Counted from the first letter of the stretch, positions 26,162 through 34,903 are shown. The stretch is 64,000 bases of DNA from Neolewinella antarctica (GCF_011927835.1 NZ_JAATJH010000001.1:186001-250000), one strand, 5' to 3'. Program-made: numbers and translations. The notes: generated by a model not told the origin, from the sequence alone.

Positions 26162-27625
26162 ATGACAAGATCACACGATAAAAACCCGCCTAACTTAGTA
26201 TTCACCGAGGCTCTAATCGGGAATGAATGGTGCCCGGCATCTTCCGGTAAGAAATTTGCAGTCACCGACCCCGCAAGCGGAAAAGTGCTCGCTGAAGTGG
26301 CGGATTGCGGTCCCCAGGAAGCAGAACGGGCCATCGATTCGGCCGCAAGTGCCTTGCCAGAATGGAAATTACAAACGGCAAGAGAGCGCGCCAATCTATT
26401 GCAAAACTGGTATAAATTAATCGTTGAGCATAAAGAAGCACTCGCCCAATTAATGACTGCCGAACAAGGCAAGCCCCTGGCGGAGTCCCGTAGTGAGGTC
26501 GACTATGGCGCATCCTTCGTACGGTGGTTCGCCGAGGAAGCCAACCGCACCGACGGCGACATCATCCCCGCAACGAATAAAGAGCAGCGAATCATCGTAA
26601 TTCGCGAACCGATCGGCGTGGTCGCGGCCATCACGCCCTGGAATTTCCCCATCGCCATGATTACCCGCAAGGTGGCGCCGGCGCTCGCCGCGGGCTGTAC
26701 GGTCGTCGTGAAGCCGTCGGAGGATACACCACTGTGCGCACTGGCGCTCGGCGCCTTGGCCATCGAGGCGGGTTTCCCGGAGGGCGTTCTCAACATATTG
26801 CCATCCAACCAAGCAAAGGAGGTAGGAGAGATACTGACGACGCACAAAACAGTCAAAAAGCTAAGTTTCACTGGGTCCACGGCAGTAGGGAAGCTGCTGA
26901 TGAAGCAGTGTGCGGGTACGGTGAAAAAGATGTCGTTGGAATTAGGTGGAAATGCCCCTTTCATCGTGTTTGGGGACGCAGATGTTGAGGGCGCGGTCGC
27001 GGGTGCCATGATAAGTAAGTTCCGCAATGCGGGACAAACCTGTATTTGTGCCAACCGGATTTACGTACATACGAATGTTTACGATGAATTCCTGGCTAAG
27101 CTAATCGTACGCGTAATAGCATTAATTACCGGACCGGGGGCAGGGGAGGGCGTCACCATCGGACCGCTCATCAATGCCTCAGCCGTAGCGAAAGTGAAAC
27201 GCCTGGTCGATCAGGCCATCGGAAAGGGAGCTGTACTGACTTACCAAGCCGAGCTAACCCATTCAACTGATCGGTACTATCCGCCCACGATATTAACTGA
27301 GGTAGACGAATCGATGGACATCGCTCAGGAAGAGATCTTTGGCCCGGTGGCGACTATCTTTAAGTTTACTAGCGAAGAAGAGGTGATACAACGTGCCAAC
27401 GATACCGCTGCTGGCCTGGCCGCTTATTTCTACGCAAAGGACGCCGCGCAAATCTGGCGCGTTGCCGAAGCACTGGAATACGGCATGGTGGGTATCAACA
27501 CCGGCGCCATATCCACCCCCGTCGCACCCTTCGGCGGCATCAAAGAATCGGGCTTCGGCCGGGAGGGCGGTAAGTACGGCATTGACGAGTACCTCACGAC
27601 GAAATACCTCAACTGGCAAATCTGA
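26162..27625 (+). CDS. gabD: Succinate-semialdehyde dehydrogenase (NAD(P)+)
   Basis: This is an aldehyde dehydrogenase of the GabD type, converting succinate semialdehyde to succinate in the GABA shunt. The catalytic Cys lies in GQTCICANR (~residue 294) and the general-base Glu in SLELGGNAPF (~260). Cofactor-binding residues sit in TPWNFPIAM and FTGSTAVGKLL, and the C-terminal PFGGIKESGFGREGGKYGIDE is characteristic of GabD. The length of 487 aa is normal. The stretch VEGAVAGAM just before the catalytic Cys is encoded by an exact copy of repeat R without changing the family length. It lies 67 bp upstream of the NPD-family gene, which has its own -7 box. Confidence 0.9.
   Translation: MTRSHDKNPPNLVFTEALIGNEWCPASSGKKFAVTDPASGKVLAEVADCGPQEAERAIDSAASALPEWKLQTARERANLLQNWYKLIVEHKEALAQLMTAEQGKPLAESRSEVDYGASFVRWFAEEANRTDGDIIPATNKEQRIIVIREPIGVVAAITPWNFPIAMITRKVAPALAAGCTVVVKPSEDTPLCALALGALAIEAGFPEGVLNILPSNQAKEVGEILTTHKTVKKLSFTGSTAVGKLLMKQCAGTVKKMSLELGGNAPFIVFGDADVEGAVAGAMISKFRNAGQTCICANRIYVHTNVYDEFLAKLIVRVIALITGPGAGEGVTIGPLINASAVAKVKRLVDQAIGKGAVLTYQAELTHSTDRYYPPTILTEVDESMDIAQEEIFGPVATIFKFTSEEEVIQRANDTAAGLAAYFYAKDAAQIWRVAEALEYGMVGINTGAISTPVAPFGGIKESGFGREGGKYGIDEYLTTKYLNWQI
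26990..27007 (-). repeat. Dispersed repeat R, copy 6 (exact, A form, in CDS)
   Basis: Exact reverse complement of GGCACCCGCGACCGCGCC, read as GAVAGA in gabD about ten codons before the catalytic Cys. Confidence 0.9.
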
Positions 27626-27679
27626 CTTTAATGTGGGTTGTATTGTGCGCGGACCCTATGCGTAAAGGCGAAAATTCGC

Positions 27680-27687
27680 TACCTTGG
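27680..27687 (+). promoter_or_regulatory. Probable -7 box of the NPD-crotonase operon
   Basis: TACCTTGG, close to TAnnTTTG, lies 4 nt before ATG 27692, which suggests a leaderless transcript. Confidence 0.45.
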
Positions 27688-27691
27688 TCGC

Positions 27692-28663
27692 ATGAAAAGT
27701 CGTCAAGAAATCCTAGCCAGTCTTAACCTGGATATTCCGGTTGTAGCCTCCCCAATGTTCATCGTCAGCCGCCAACAACTCGTTATCGAGTGTTGTAAAA
27801 ATGGCATCCTCGGTACCTTCCCCGCGCTCAATAACCGGACGACCGAAGGGTTCGAAGAATGGGTGATCGAAATCAAGAAAACACTCGCGGAAGAAGAAGC
27901 CCGTCTCGGTAAGAAGCTTCCCCCGTACGGCGTGAATCTGATCGTTCACAAAACTAATCCGCGCGTCATGCCGGATTTAGAAGTCATCGTACGCCAGCAG
28001 GTCCCCCTGGTGATCACTTCCCTCGGTGCCGTTAAGGATGTCGTCGATGCCGTGCATTCCTACGGTGGCTTAGTGTTCCACGACGTGACGAACACCTACC
28101 ACGCACAAAAAGCAATCGACGCGGGCTGTGACGGTCTTATTCTCATAACCGCCGGTGCCGGTGGCCACGCCGGAACGCTTAACCCCATGCCCTTCGTCAC
28201 CGAGATCAGAAAGATGTGGGATGGCGTTATTCTGTTGGGCGGCGCGATCTCCACGGGCAACGACATCGCCGCTTGCCTGCAGATGGGCGCCGATCTTTGC
28301 TACATGGGTACTCGTTTCATCAACACTCAGGAAGCCATGGCTGACGAAGGCTACAAGAAAATGATTATCGACTCCGGTACGCGGGAAATCATCTACACCG
28401 CTTCCGTATCCGGCATCCCCGCCAACTGGATGGTCGGTAGTCTCGAAGCCGCTGGCATCACCAAAGATATGTGGGACCAGAAAGCCAAAGCCGATTTCGG
28501 TGCCGAGCACGAAGCTAAAGCTTGGAAAAATCTTTGGAGCGCGGGACAAGGCGTAGCCACGATCCACGACAATCCCCCCGCCGCCGAACTCATCGCGACC
28601 TTGAAAAAAGGAATGCTCACCGCCATGCAGGAGCAAAAGGACCGCTTGGCGGTATACGCATAA
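27692..28663 (+). CDS. NPD-family FMN oxidoreductase (nitronate monooxygenase-like)
   Basis: This is a 323-aa TIM-barrel flavoprotein of the 2-nitropropane dioxygenase/FabK family. FMN-binding features are VASPMF at the N-terminus, DGLILITAGAGGHAG (~150-165) and ILLGGAISTGNDIAACLQMGADLCYMGTRF read in two parts (~185-215). The family includes nitronate monooxygenases and enoyl reductases, and the sequence does not decide between them. The start is ATG 27692 (MKSRQEILASLNL); the upstream in-frame GTG/TTG starts precede the promoter box. The crotonase gene follows after 12 nt, so an acyl-CoA substrate is plausible. Confidence 0.85.
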   Translation: MKSRQEILASLNLDIPVVASPMFIVSRQQLVIECCKNGILGTFPALNNRTTEGFEEWVIEIKKTLAEEEARLGKKLPPYGVNLIVHKTNPRVMPDLEVIVRQQVPLVITSLGAVKDVVDAVHSYGGLVFHDVTNTYHAQKAIDAGCDGLILITAGAGGHAGTLNPMPFVTEIRKMWDGVILLGGAISTGNDIAACLQMGADLCYMGTRFINTQEAMADEGYKKMIIDSGTREIIYTASVSGIPANWMVGSLEAAGITKDMWDQKAKADFGAEHEAKAWKNLWSAGQGVATIHDNPPAAELIATLKKGMLTAMQEQKDRLAVYA

Positions 28664-28675
28664 ATTATTAGGGAT

Positions 28676-29428
28676 ATGAATGTTACCATTAAGGATCATA
28701 TCGCTACGGTCGACTTTGGCCGTCCCGAAGTAGCTAATAGCTTAGACGAAGCGGCTTGGAACGAACTGAAGGCCACATTTGAAAAGCTGGACCAGGACGA
28801 CAGCGTGCGCGTTGTCGTTCTGACCGGAGCGGGGAAGAATTTTTGCTCGGGAATGGATCTCAGCGTACTTACCAGTCTGGCCAGCAGAATCGATCCGAAT
28901 TCTCAAAATGTTGTCGGTGATCTGCAAACATTCATTCAGCACATCCAATCTTGCATAACCGCGATCGAGCGTTGTTCTAAACCAGTCATTGCCGTTGTCC
29001 AGGGCGCATGCATCGGTGGGGGAGTAGCGATTGCTACCGCCTGCGATATGATTTACTGCACGGACGATGCCTATTTCGTAGTAAAAGAAGTCGACTTCGG
29101 CATTGTGCCGGATATTGGTACGTTACAACGGCTACCTAAACTCATCTCACCGGGTTTAGCTGCCGAACTATCTTACACGGGGCGGAAATTAAAGTCCGAG
29201 GAGGCGCTATCTGCTGGCTTGGTAATTAAAGCTCTTCCTAGTGTCGATGAAGCTAGGGACGTAATAGCGGATATAGCGAAACAGATCGCGCAAAAAGATT
29301 CCAAAGTAATTACTGGAATCAAACGGCAATTAAAATTTGCCTCAGAAAATAGTGTGGATGATGGATTAGTTTCTGTCGCTGCTTACAGCGCAAAGCTTAT
29401 GGTGAGTCGTATGATGGATTCTAAGTAA
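28676..29428 (+). CDS. Crotonase family, dienoyl-CoA isomerase-like
   Basis: This is a 250-aa enoyl-CoA hydratase/isomerase family enzyme. The oxyanion-hole segments are FCSGMDL (~residue 60) and GACIGGGVAIATACD (~110). The active-site block KEVDFGIVPDIGTLQRLPK keeps both acidic residues found in delta3,5-delta2,4-dienoyl-CoA isomerase (ECH1): Glu in KEVD and Asp in PDIGTLQ. That favours an isomerase acting on unsaturated fatty acyl-CoA over a simple hydratase. The C-terminal half (KSEEALSAGLVIKAL) is normal. It is 12 nt downstream of the NPD-family gene and probably translated from the same mRNA. Confidence 0.85.
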   Translation: MNVTIKDHIATVDFGRPEVANSLDEAAWNELKATFEKLDQDDSVRVVVLTGAGKNFCSGMDLSVLTSLASRIDPNSQNVVGDLQTFIQHIQSCITAIERCSKPVIAVVQGACIGGGVAIATACDMIYCTDDAYFVVKEVDFGIVPDIGTLQRLPKLISPGLAAELSYTGRKLKSEEALSAGLVIKALPSVDEARDVIADIAKQIAQKDSKVITGIKRQLKFASENSVDDGLVSVAAYSAKLMVSRMMDSK

Positions 29429-29903
29429 ACTATGTCGTAAGTGTGTTAATTGTAAGTAGTGCTGCCCCATAGGTATGGGTTAATCTCTCACAAATAAATG
29501 TGAACTAAAGATTTAATTTTTTGAATTAAAAGCGGGTATTCTACACTCACCGCTGTATGCTTACTGCCTTCCTCTCCTCTCCTCCTTTCCCTTCCTCAAC
29601 ATCCTCCGGAAGCGGCGGAGCCAAATAAAAAACAGCTTATATCCCGTTCTAAAACCAAACTCCCGGCGCCAACCAAAGAGGTCAGGCCAGGAGACAAAAC
29701 AAAAAACAGCAGCTGGTAACGGTAAGGAGAATCACCCAAAAATGAGTGAACGACCATACCGTGGATTATTGCTTGAGTGAAACGCACGTACCGTGCGTCG
29801 AACCCTCACTAATCTTTTGCTACGGACACAAAATTTACTCATCTCACGACGGGAAATGCCTTGTATCTGCTTGGTATTGGGGTAATCTTGGCCCGGTGTA
29901 AGA
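29429..29903. other. 475-bp AT-richer intergenic region
   Basis: This gap between two convergent genes is AT-richer than its surroundings. It contains a pyrimidine tract (~29568-29600) and the short perfect hairpin ACGCACG-TAC-CGTGCGT (29781-29797). No open frame in it looks like a protein. It could hold a small RNA, but I see no match to SRP, 6S, RNase P or tmRNA signatures. Confidence 0.4.
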
Positions 29904-30638
29904 TCAGACTTCGCTGACGCGACGCACAACCTCGAACAGTTCGGTCGACATATCGACGTCTTCCACGAAGGGATCATACTCCAGGTAATTCGCGGAGATC
30001 AACTTCAGCTGAATTACCCGGCGACCACTCTTGTCGTAAATCTTGTGAACGTACTTGATCCAAATCCGACCGTTGTGCCGAACGGCATAAATGCGGTTGT
30101 CCTTGATCTGGTTGATGCTGTCGACGCGCTTACAGATAACGGTATCACCGTTGTTGATCACGGGTTCCATGGAGTTACCCGAGATTGGGAAAGCAACGTA
30201 GCCGCTACCAGAAATACCGGGTAGACGGAAGAAGTCATTCCGCTCGCTAGTGAAACTGTCACTGTCGATGGACGTACCGGCAAAAGCTTCCGTAGTCGTA
30301 TACAGAATGTTGAGGCTCACGTCAGAGTCGGGTAATTCGACGGGCGTAGGCAGTTCGTGACCGAAAGCTTTGCCATCACCCTCGAGGAGGTAGCTGTGGT
30401 TTACGCCGTACTCGTTGCAGACGCGGCGGGCTTGTTCGTAATTGATGCAACGCTTGTCGTCATCATTGAGGTAGGCACGGACGATGTGTCCGTAGGAGCG
30501 GTTGTTGAGAATACGTTTGGCAAAGTCACCAAGTCCACGACCGTTCCGGTCGTTCTTGATAATCTTTCCCCTTTCTTCAAGAATCGTAAAAACATTCTTA
30601 AAACGCTCGTTCAACTCCCGGCGATCATTAGTAATCAT
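29904..30638 (-). CDS. Helix-turn-helix repressor with S24 peptidase-like domain
   Basis: This is a 244-aa regulator. The N-terminal ~85 residues form a DNA-binding domain of the XRE-like kind (LGDFAKRILNNRSYGHIVRAY, then NYEQARRVCNEYGVNHSYLLEG). The C-terminal S24/LexA-type domain contains FPISGNSMEPVINNGDTVIC with the catalytic Ser and RIWIKYVHKI with the Lys position. No obvious Ala-Gly or Cys-Gly autocleavage site stands out, so regulation may not involve self-cleavage. It is monocistronic, with a weak -7 like TTAATTTG at 30664-30671. There are no phage genes nearby; such stand-alone regulators are common in Bacteroidota. Targets are unknown. Confidence 0.8.
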   Translation of the reverse strand: MITNDRRELNERFKNVFTILEERGKIIKNDRNGRGLGDFAKRILNNRSYGHIVRAYLNDDDKRCINYEQARRVCNEYGVNHSYLLEGDGKAFGHELPTPVELPDSDVSLNILYTTTEAFAGTSIDSDSFTSERNDFFRLPGISGSGYVAFPISGNSMEPVINNGDTVICKRVDSINQIKDNRIYAVRHNGRIWIKYVHKIYDKSGRRVIQLKLISANYLEYDPFVEDVDMSTELFEVVRRVSEV

Positions 30639-30815
30639 GTGTGGTATCAGTTGTTTATGCTAGCAAATTAAAACAATTCCACCATGCCCCGCAAACTTTC
30701 CACCATTTTTCTTCAAATTTTCTGTTTATTTCGTCAAAATCGCCCGCTTTTGTTGTTAAATACAGTCTGTGTTGGATATTTCTGACTTACAACATTATAG
30801 AAATACTCAAACCAT

Positions 30816-31553
30816 TTATTCGTTAAATCGCAATTCTGCCGCCAAAAGGTCAGCCGGCGTATCGATACCAAATGCGGGCATATCCGTCACCGAAACCTGT
30901 ACGTTCAACCCGTTCTCCAGCCACCGCAATTGCTCCAGAGATTCCGCATTTTCAAGGTCCGTCTTTTCCATGGTGGCTAGTTGAGCCAACACTTTCACTC
31001 GATAAGCGTAAAGACCTAAGTGTTGATAGTGCTTTTGCGCCCGTAGCCACTGTCCAACGGGCACGTCCCGCAAATATGGAATGCCGTGGCGGCTGAAGTA
31101 CAGCGCCCGTCCGGCTTTGTCAAATACTACTTTGACTACGTTGGGTGACAACAACGATCGCTCCTCTTCGATTCGATGAGCGAGGGTAGCGATCTCCACG
31201 CTGGGTGTTTCGAAGCACTTAATCAGTTGATCTATTTGCCTCGGGTCAATAAAGGGCTCGTCCCCTTGTACGTTAATCACGATCTCCGCACTAGGGTAGT
31301 GCGCGGCTGCTTCCGCCACCCGGTCCGTCCCACTAGGGTGATCGTCGCGCGTCATCACCACCTCCCCACCAAAAGATTGGACGTGATCGAAGATGCGCTG
31401 GTCGTCCGTCGCCACCACCACTTGATCCACCAGTGAACTACTCAATACCTGCTCATAGACCCGACTAATCATCGTCCGCCCCCCCAAAACCGCAAGTGGT
31501 TTTCCAGGAAATCGCGTACTAGCGTATCGCGCGGGAATAACGGCAAGAATCAT
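30816..31553 (-). CDS. kdsB: 3-deoxy-manno-octulosonate cytidylyltransferase
   Basis: KdsB makes CMP-Kdo from CTP and Kdo for the inner core of lipopolysaccharide. Motifs are complete: IPARYASTRFPGKPLAVLGG at the N-terminus, INVQGDEPFIDPRQID (~95) and ALYFSRHGIPYLRD (~155), then the C-terminal ESLEQLRWLENG. The length of 245 aa is typical. The start is ATG 31553; a GTG two codons upstream is possible. It has its own -7 box. Its presence implies an outer membrane with Kdo-containing LPS. Confidence 0.95.
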   Translation of the reverse strand: MILAVIPARYASTRFPGKPLAVLGGRTMISRVYEQVLSSSLVDQVVVATDDQRIFDHVQSFGGEVVMTRDDHPSGTDRVAEAAAHYPSAEIVINVQGDEPFIDPRQIDQLIKCFETPSVEIATLAHRIEEERSLLSPNVVKVVFDKAGRALYFSRHGIPYLRDVPVGQWLRAQKHYQHLGLYAYRVKVLAQLATMEKTDLENAESLEQLRWLENGLNVQVSVTDMPAFGIDTPADLLAAELRFNE

Positions 31554-31572
31554 AATCACTGAAATTAATGTC

Positions 31573-31580
31573 CAAATGTA
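31573..31580 (-). promoter_or_regulatory. -7 box of kdsB
   Basis: TACATTTG on the minus strand, an exact TAnnTTTG match, 19 nt before ATG 31553. Confidence 0.55.
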
Positions 31581-31587
31581 CTAGGTT

Positions 31588-31622
31588 CCTACCGCCTACT
31601 TAACTACCGCCTACCGCCTACT
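31588..31622. repeat. Short tandem-like repeats of CTACCGCCTA
   Basis: The gap between kdsB and the decarboxylase holds three overlapping copies of CTACCGCCTA separated by TTAA. Its role is unknown. Confidence 0.6.
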
Positions 31623-31637
31623 AGCCTAATAAATTCC

Positions 31638-33083
31638 TTAGTAACCCAAAATAGAAAGCATACTCTCCGCCGTCTGCTGCGGATATAAGACCCGGTCCAC
31701 CAAGTTACCGGCATCGTCCAGGTCAATCACGATGTGTTGCGGGCTGGGGATCATGCAGTGTTTGATTCCACCAAATCCACTGATGCTATCTTGATACGCA
31801 CCGGTGTGGAAAAAGCCGAGGTACAATGCTTCCTCATCGTCCGGCTTGTTGACCGGTAGGTAAACCTGGCTTTCGTGAATTTCACTGTTGTAATAATCCG
31901 AATTGTCGCAACTCAGGCCACCAATATTTACCCGGCGGTAATCGTGGTCCCACTTGTTGACGGGCAACAGGATAAATCGCTCGCCGATGCCCCAGGCATC
32001 CGGTAGGGTAGTCATCAGCGAGTTATCGATCATGTACCACATCTCGCTGTCGTTCTGCTGCTTCTGCTCCAGCACCGAGAAAATGGTCGCGCCGCTTTCC
32101 CCGACGGTGTACTTACCGAACTCCGTAAAGATGTCCGGCTCGGGGACCTCCATCTCTTCGCAGGCTTCCAGCACGTTGGAAACGATCTCGCGGACCATGT
32201 ATTTGTAGTCAAACTCAAAACCGAGGCTGTTTCGAATCGGCATGCCACCACCAATGTTCAGTGAATCTAACGCCGGGCTCTCTTGTTTGAGTTCGCAGTA
32301 GAGGCGGACGGCTTTCTTCAACTCTCCCCAGTAGTAAAGGCTGTCTTTGATGCCCGTATCCACGAAGAAGTGCAGCATCCGGAGTTTGTATTTTGGGTTG
32401 TCCCTAATACGCTCCCGGAAAAGTGGGAGTACGTCCGCCGCCCGCAGGCCGAGCCGGCTGGTGTAGAATTCGAAGTTCGGCTCTTCTTCCGTCGCCACGC
32501 GAATACCGATGTTCGCCGTGCCCACCACGTGTTTTTCGTAGTAGTCGAGCTCGTGCGCGTTATCGACTACGGGGATCACGTTCGTGAAGCCATCGTTAAT
32601 CAGCCCCGTAATGCCACGTAAGTAGCTATATGGCTTGAAGCCATTGCAGACGATAATGATGTCTTTCTTAATCTTGCCGCGTTCGTGTAGCCGCCGGATG
32701 AGGCTTACGTCGTAGGCGGAACTGATTTCGAGCTGTACGCCGTGGTCCAGAGCTTCTTCAACAACGTGGGCGAAGTGAGAGCTTTTGGTACAGTAACAAT
32801 AATGATACTTACCGCTGTACCCCTGCGAGCGCATCGCGCGGCTAAACAGGTTTCGGGCCTGCTTAATCTTGCGGCCGATACTCGGTAAGTAGGTAAGCTT
32901 CAGTGGCGTTCCGTACTTCCGGATCAAGTAGATGAGCGGAATGTTGTTGAAAGTTAAATAGCCATTTTCCAAGTCAAATCCACTCTGCGGAAAATAGAAC
33001 GTCTGATCGATGAGATCAAAGTATTTGTTAGCCAACGGTACTAGTTTTTTGGGAAATGCGAAGGTAAGCTTTTGCCAGACCAC
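31638..33083 (-). CDS. PLP-dependent arginine/diaminopimelate decarboxylase family (SpeA-like)
   Basis: This is a fold-III PLP decarboxylase of 481 aa, of the Bacteroidota biosynthetic arginine decarboxylase type that supplies agmatine for polyamines. The Schiff-base Lys is in CYCTKSSHFAHV (~residue 102). Other landmarks are LEISSAYDVSLIRRL, SLNIGGGMPIRN, IFTEFGKYTVGESG and the catalytic Cys-Asp region GGLSCDNSDYYN (~390). The start is GTG 33083; the ATG at 33087 is out of frame and no upstream in-frame ATG exists. Confusion with LysA is possible, but the long N-terminus (FPKKLVPLANKYFDLIDQTFY) favours SpeA-like enzymes. An upstream copy of repeat R lies 88 bp away. Confidence 0.82.
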   Translation of the reverse strand: MVWQKLTFAFPKKLVPLANKYFDLIDQTFYFPQSGFDLENGYLTFNNIPLIYLIRKYGTPLKLTYLPSIGRKIKQARNLFSRAMRSQGYSGKYHYCYCTKSSHFAHVVEEALDHGVQLEISSAYDVSLIRRLHERGKIKKDIIIVCNGFKPYSYLRGITGLINDGFTNVIPVVDNAHELDYYEKHVVGTANIGIRVATEEEPNFEFYTSRLGLRAADVLPLFRERIRDNPKYKLRMLHFFVDTGIKDSLYYWGELKKAVRLYCELKQESPALDSLNIGGGMPIRNSLGFEFDYKYMVREIVSNVLEACEEMEVPEPDIFTEFGKYTVGESGATIFSVLEQKQQNDSEMWYMIDNSLMTTLPDAWGIGERFILLPVNKWDHDYRRVNIGGLSCDNSDYYNSEIHESQVYLPVNKPDDEEALYLGFFHTGAYQDSISGFGGIKHCMIPSPQHIVIDLDDAGNLVDRVLYPQQTAESMLSILGY

Positions 33084-33170
33084 TCATAAACTCGTCGATC
33101 CGTAACAAGATCAAAGTGGTACAATAAAGACGGTAGTAGGCAGTGAAACGAAACTAATTAACGGTAAAGG

Positions 33171-33187
33171 GGCGCGGACGCAGGTGC
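33171..33187 (-). repeat. Dispersed repeat R, copy 7 (one mismatch, T form)
   Basis: Reverse complement reads GCACCTGCGTCCGCGCC, with one C-to-T change from the core. It lies in the spacer upstream of the decarboxylase and is preceded on that strand by CTTT. Confidence 0.75.
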
Positions 33188-33233
33188 AAAGAAGTACGGT
33201 AAGAGCGAACTCAGGCGCGACTTTCCACCGGCA

Positions 33234-34310
33234 CTACTTTGTCAGTTCGATGTCCAGTACTTCACCGGTAAGTGTGCCCCGGCGAAATATACCGTCCTCG
33301 ATTAACAGTAACTCCCCCACGGAACCAAACTTGATACTGGAATCCACGGCAAATACCCGGTTCCCAAAGAATCCTTTAATGGCGCTGAAGGAGGTATGGC
33401 CGACTACCAAGTGATCCGCCTCCAGCTTGCGAAGAATCCGGTCGATGTCCCTGCGGGAAAAATCCCGGTCCTGAAAATATCCGCGGTACCAGAGGGGACC
33501 GTTGCGCCCGTGTAGCAGCTCGAGGTTACTAGAACCCATTGCCGCCAGGTTAGGATTATGGTTCATTAGATATTCGTGGTAGGTATCGTTGATCTCCTTG
33601 AGCCCGCCGACCTTCTTCACCACGTCACTACTGAAGCCACCGTGTACGTACACGACGTTGTTCACTTTCACGGACAGCGGCAGTGTACGTAGCCATTTAC
33701 CTAGGTGGGTTTCCTGACCGTACAGATTCTGGTAAGTTGTCTTTAGGAGCGAACTGGTTTTGAGGTAACGTTCGTTGACGTAGCGCACGTCGCCCTCCAT
33801 GACCATTGTCTCGTGGTTGCCGAGTAAAAAGTGTACCCTGCCACCGGCCAACGCAGCCTGTTGCTCCAGGTGATAGATCAGCCAGAGCATTGCGTTCACC
33901 TGATCTCCCCGGTCGAAGACGTCACCAACGATGACCAGGTGGCCGTCCTCAAAAATCCAATTTTCGTTTTCATCAATGATTCCGTTAGCCAACAGAAGTT
34001 TGCGGGCCACGGGGTACTGGCCGTGGATGTCACTCAGGGCAGCTACGCGCTTGACCCGGTCGTAAGTGATGCACTCCTTGCGTACGAAATCCCGATCGGG
34101 GTCAAAAGTTTCGGCGTGGAAACCGGCAAACGTCGGCAGCGCTTCCCCCCAGCGGGCTTCGTCTTTGCGGCCCTCTTCCGGGAAGGTCCAGTGCACCATT
34201 GGCAGTCCACCGGTATAGGTGATGTAAGGTCCGTCGATCTCCGCTTCCTGTGCTGAGACTACGCAGGTCGCGAGAAGTAAAAGTAGCAGGACGGATAATG
34301 GGCGATACAA
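33234..34310 (-). CDS. Secreted metallophosphoesterase, PPP-type
   Basis: This is a calcineurin-like phosphoesterase of 358 aa with the full set of PPP motifs: LSDIHGQ (~residue 93), VGDVFDRGDQ (~125), LLGNHE (~160), VYVHGGF (~220) and VVGHTS (~298). A signal peptide (PLSVLLLLLLATCVVSAQ) places it in the envelope or outside the cell. The likely start is TTG 34310, because no in-frame ATG precedes the signal peptide. Its substrate is unknown; similar Bacteroidota enzymes resemble Shewanella-type Ser/Thr and Tyr phosphatases, but that link is by motif only. Confidence 0.85.
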   Translation of the reverse strand: MYRPLSVLLLLLLATCVVSAQEAEIDGPYITYTGGLPMVHWTFPEEGRKDEARWGEALPTFAGFHAETFDPDRDFVRKECITYDRVKRVAALSDIHGQYPVARKLLLANGIIDENENWIFEDGHLVIVGDVFDRGDQVNAMLWLIYHLEQQAALAGGRVHFLLGNHETMVMEGDVRYVNERYLKTSSLLKTTYQNLYGQETHLGKWLRTLPLSVKVNNVVYVHGGFSSDVVKKVGGLKEINDTYHEYLMNHNPNLAAMGSSNLELLHGRNGPLWYRGYFQDRDFSRRDIDRILRKLEADHLVVGHTSFSAIKGFFGNRVFAVDSSIKFGSVGELLLIEDGIFRRGTLTGEVLDIELTK

Positions 34311-34473
34311 AGTGATGTGTTTGAGTACCGTCCTAACCGAATTAACCGGTTAACGGTTTGTTATAACTCAAATTATGACGGTAAATCGTCTTCGGGTTGG
34401 CTAACCCATTGGGCTAGGAGCCGTAATTCTTTTGTTGCTACTTATCTAACCGGCACTCTTCCCCGAAAAACTC

Positions 34474-34490
34474 GGCACCCGCGACCGCGC
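34474..34490 (+). repeat. Dispersed repeat R, copy 8 (A form)
   Basis: GGCACCCGCGACCGCGC in the spacer upstream of gltB; the last base of the 18-mer is A instead of C. Confidence 0.85.
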
Positions 34491-34658
34491 ACTTCTTAAC
34501 AACAGGATTTTTAAAATCTGGCCGACCAAAATTTAAATTCCGGGCAGTACCGACCGTCTCCGAAGCAAACAATGGCATTCTTGTGACACAAATTACAAGA
34601 CTTTAAATAGTTTGTATTTTATTAGAAAAGAAGAATATAAAGTGGTAAAATAAAGATA

Positions 34659-34850
34659 TTGCCATCTAAAATAGTTGGTGATTGCAAACTGTGTCAGGAA
34701 ATTCGATCTACAGTACCAGCGGTAGATACAAATTCCTACCCAGAACCAGGGGAAAAGCGTTACAACCTTGATATATTACCGTTCCCTAAAGCAAGTCAGT
34801 TACACCACTTCTCCCGGCTGACTAATCGAATCCGACCAACACAAGATTAG
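34659..34850 (+). pseudogene. Possible truncated CxxC protein gene
   Basis: This frame encodes GDCKLCQEIRSTVPAVDTN, then YPEPGEKRYNLDILPFPK and a His-rich end before TAG. The CxxC pair and the YPEPGxxRY phrase look like the N-terminal part of small zinc-ribbon-like hypothetical proteins, whose second CxxC would be expected after the stop. The start would be TTG, and an in-frame TAA lies at 34638. It may be a gene remnant or chance. Confidence 0.25.
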
Positions 34851-34903
34851 TTCTTAACAATGTCCCTCCGGCGTCCCGCCGGGTGCGGCATCTAACTTGC
34901 TAT

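Larger units (their letters stand above)
34311..34903. other. 593-bp spacer before gltB
   Basis: This divergent spacer contains repeat R copy 8, an AT-rich stretch (~34590-34680) and a 192-bp open frame (34659-34850, listed separately). A GC hairpin (CCGGCG-TCC-CGCCGG, ~34868-34882) lies just before gltB and may form in its leader. Confidence 0.5.

Noticed and set aside
29675-29730. Possible SRP RNA, because of GGTCAGGCC followed by AGCAGC
   Set aside because: The conserved GGAAG tetraloop region does not follow in the right place and the stems do not form.
29904-30638. Prophage marker (S24 repressor)
   Set aside because: No integrase, structural or lysis genes occur nearby; the gene sits among housekeeping genes.
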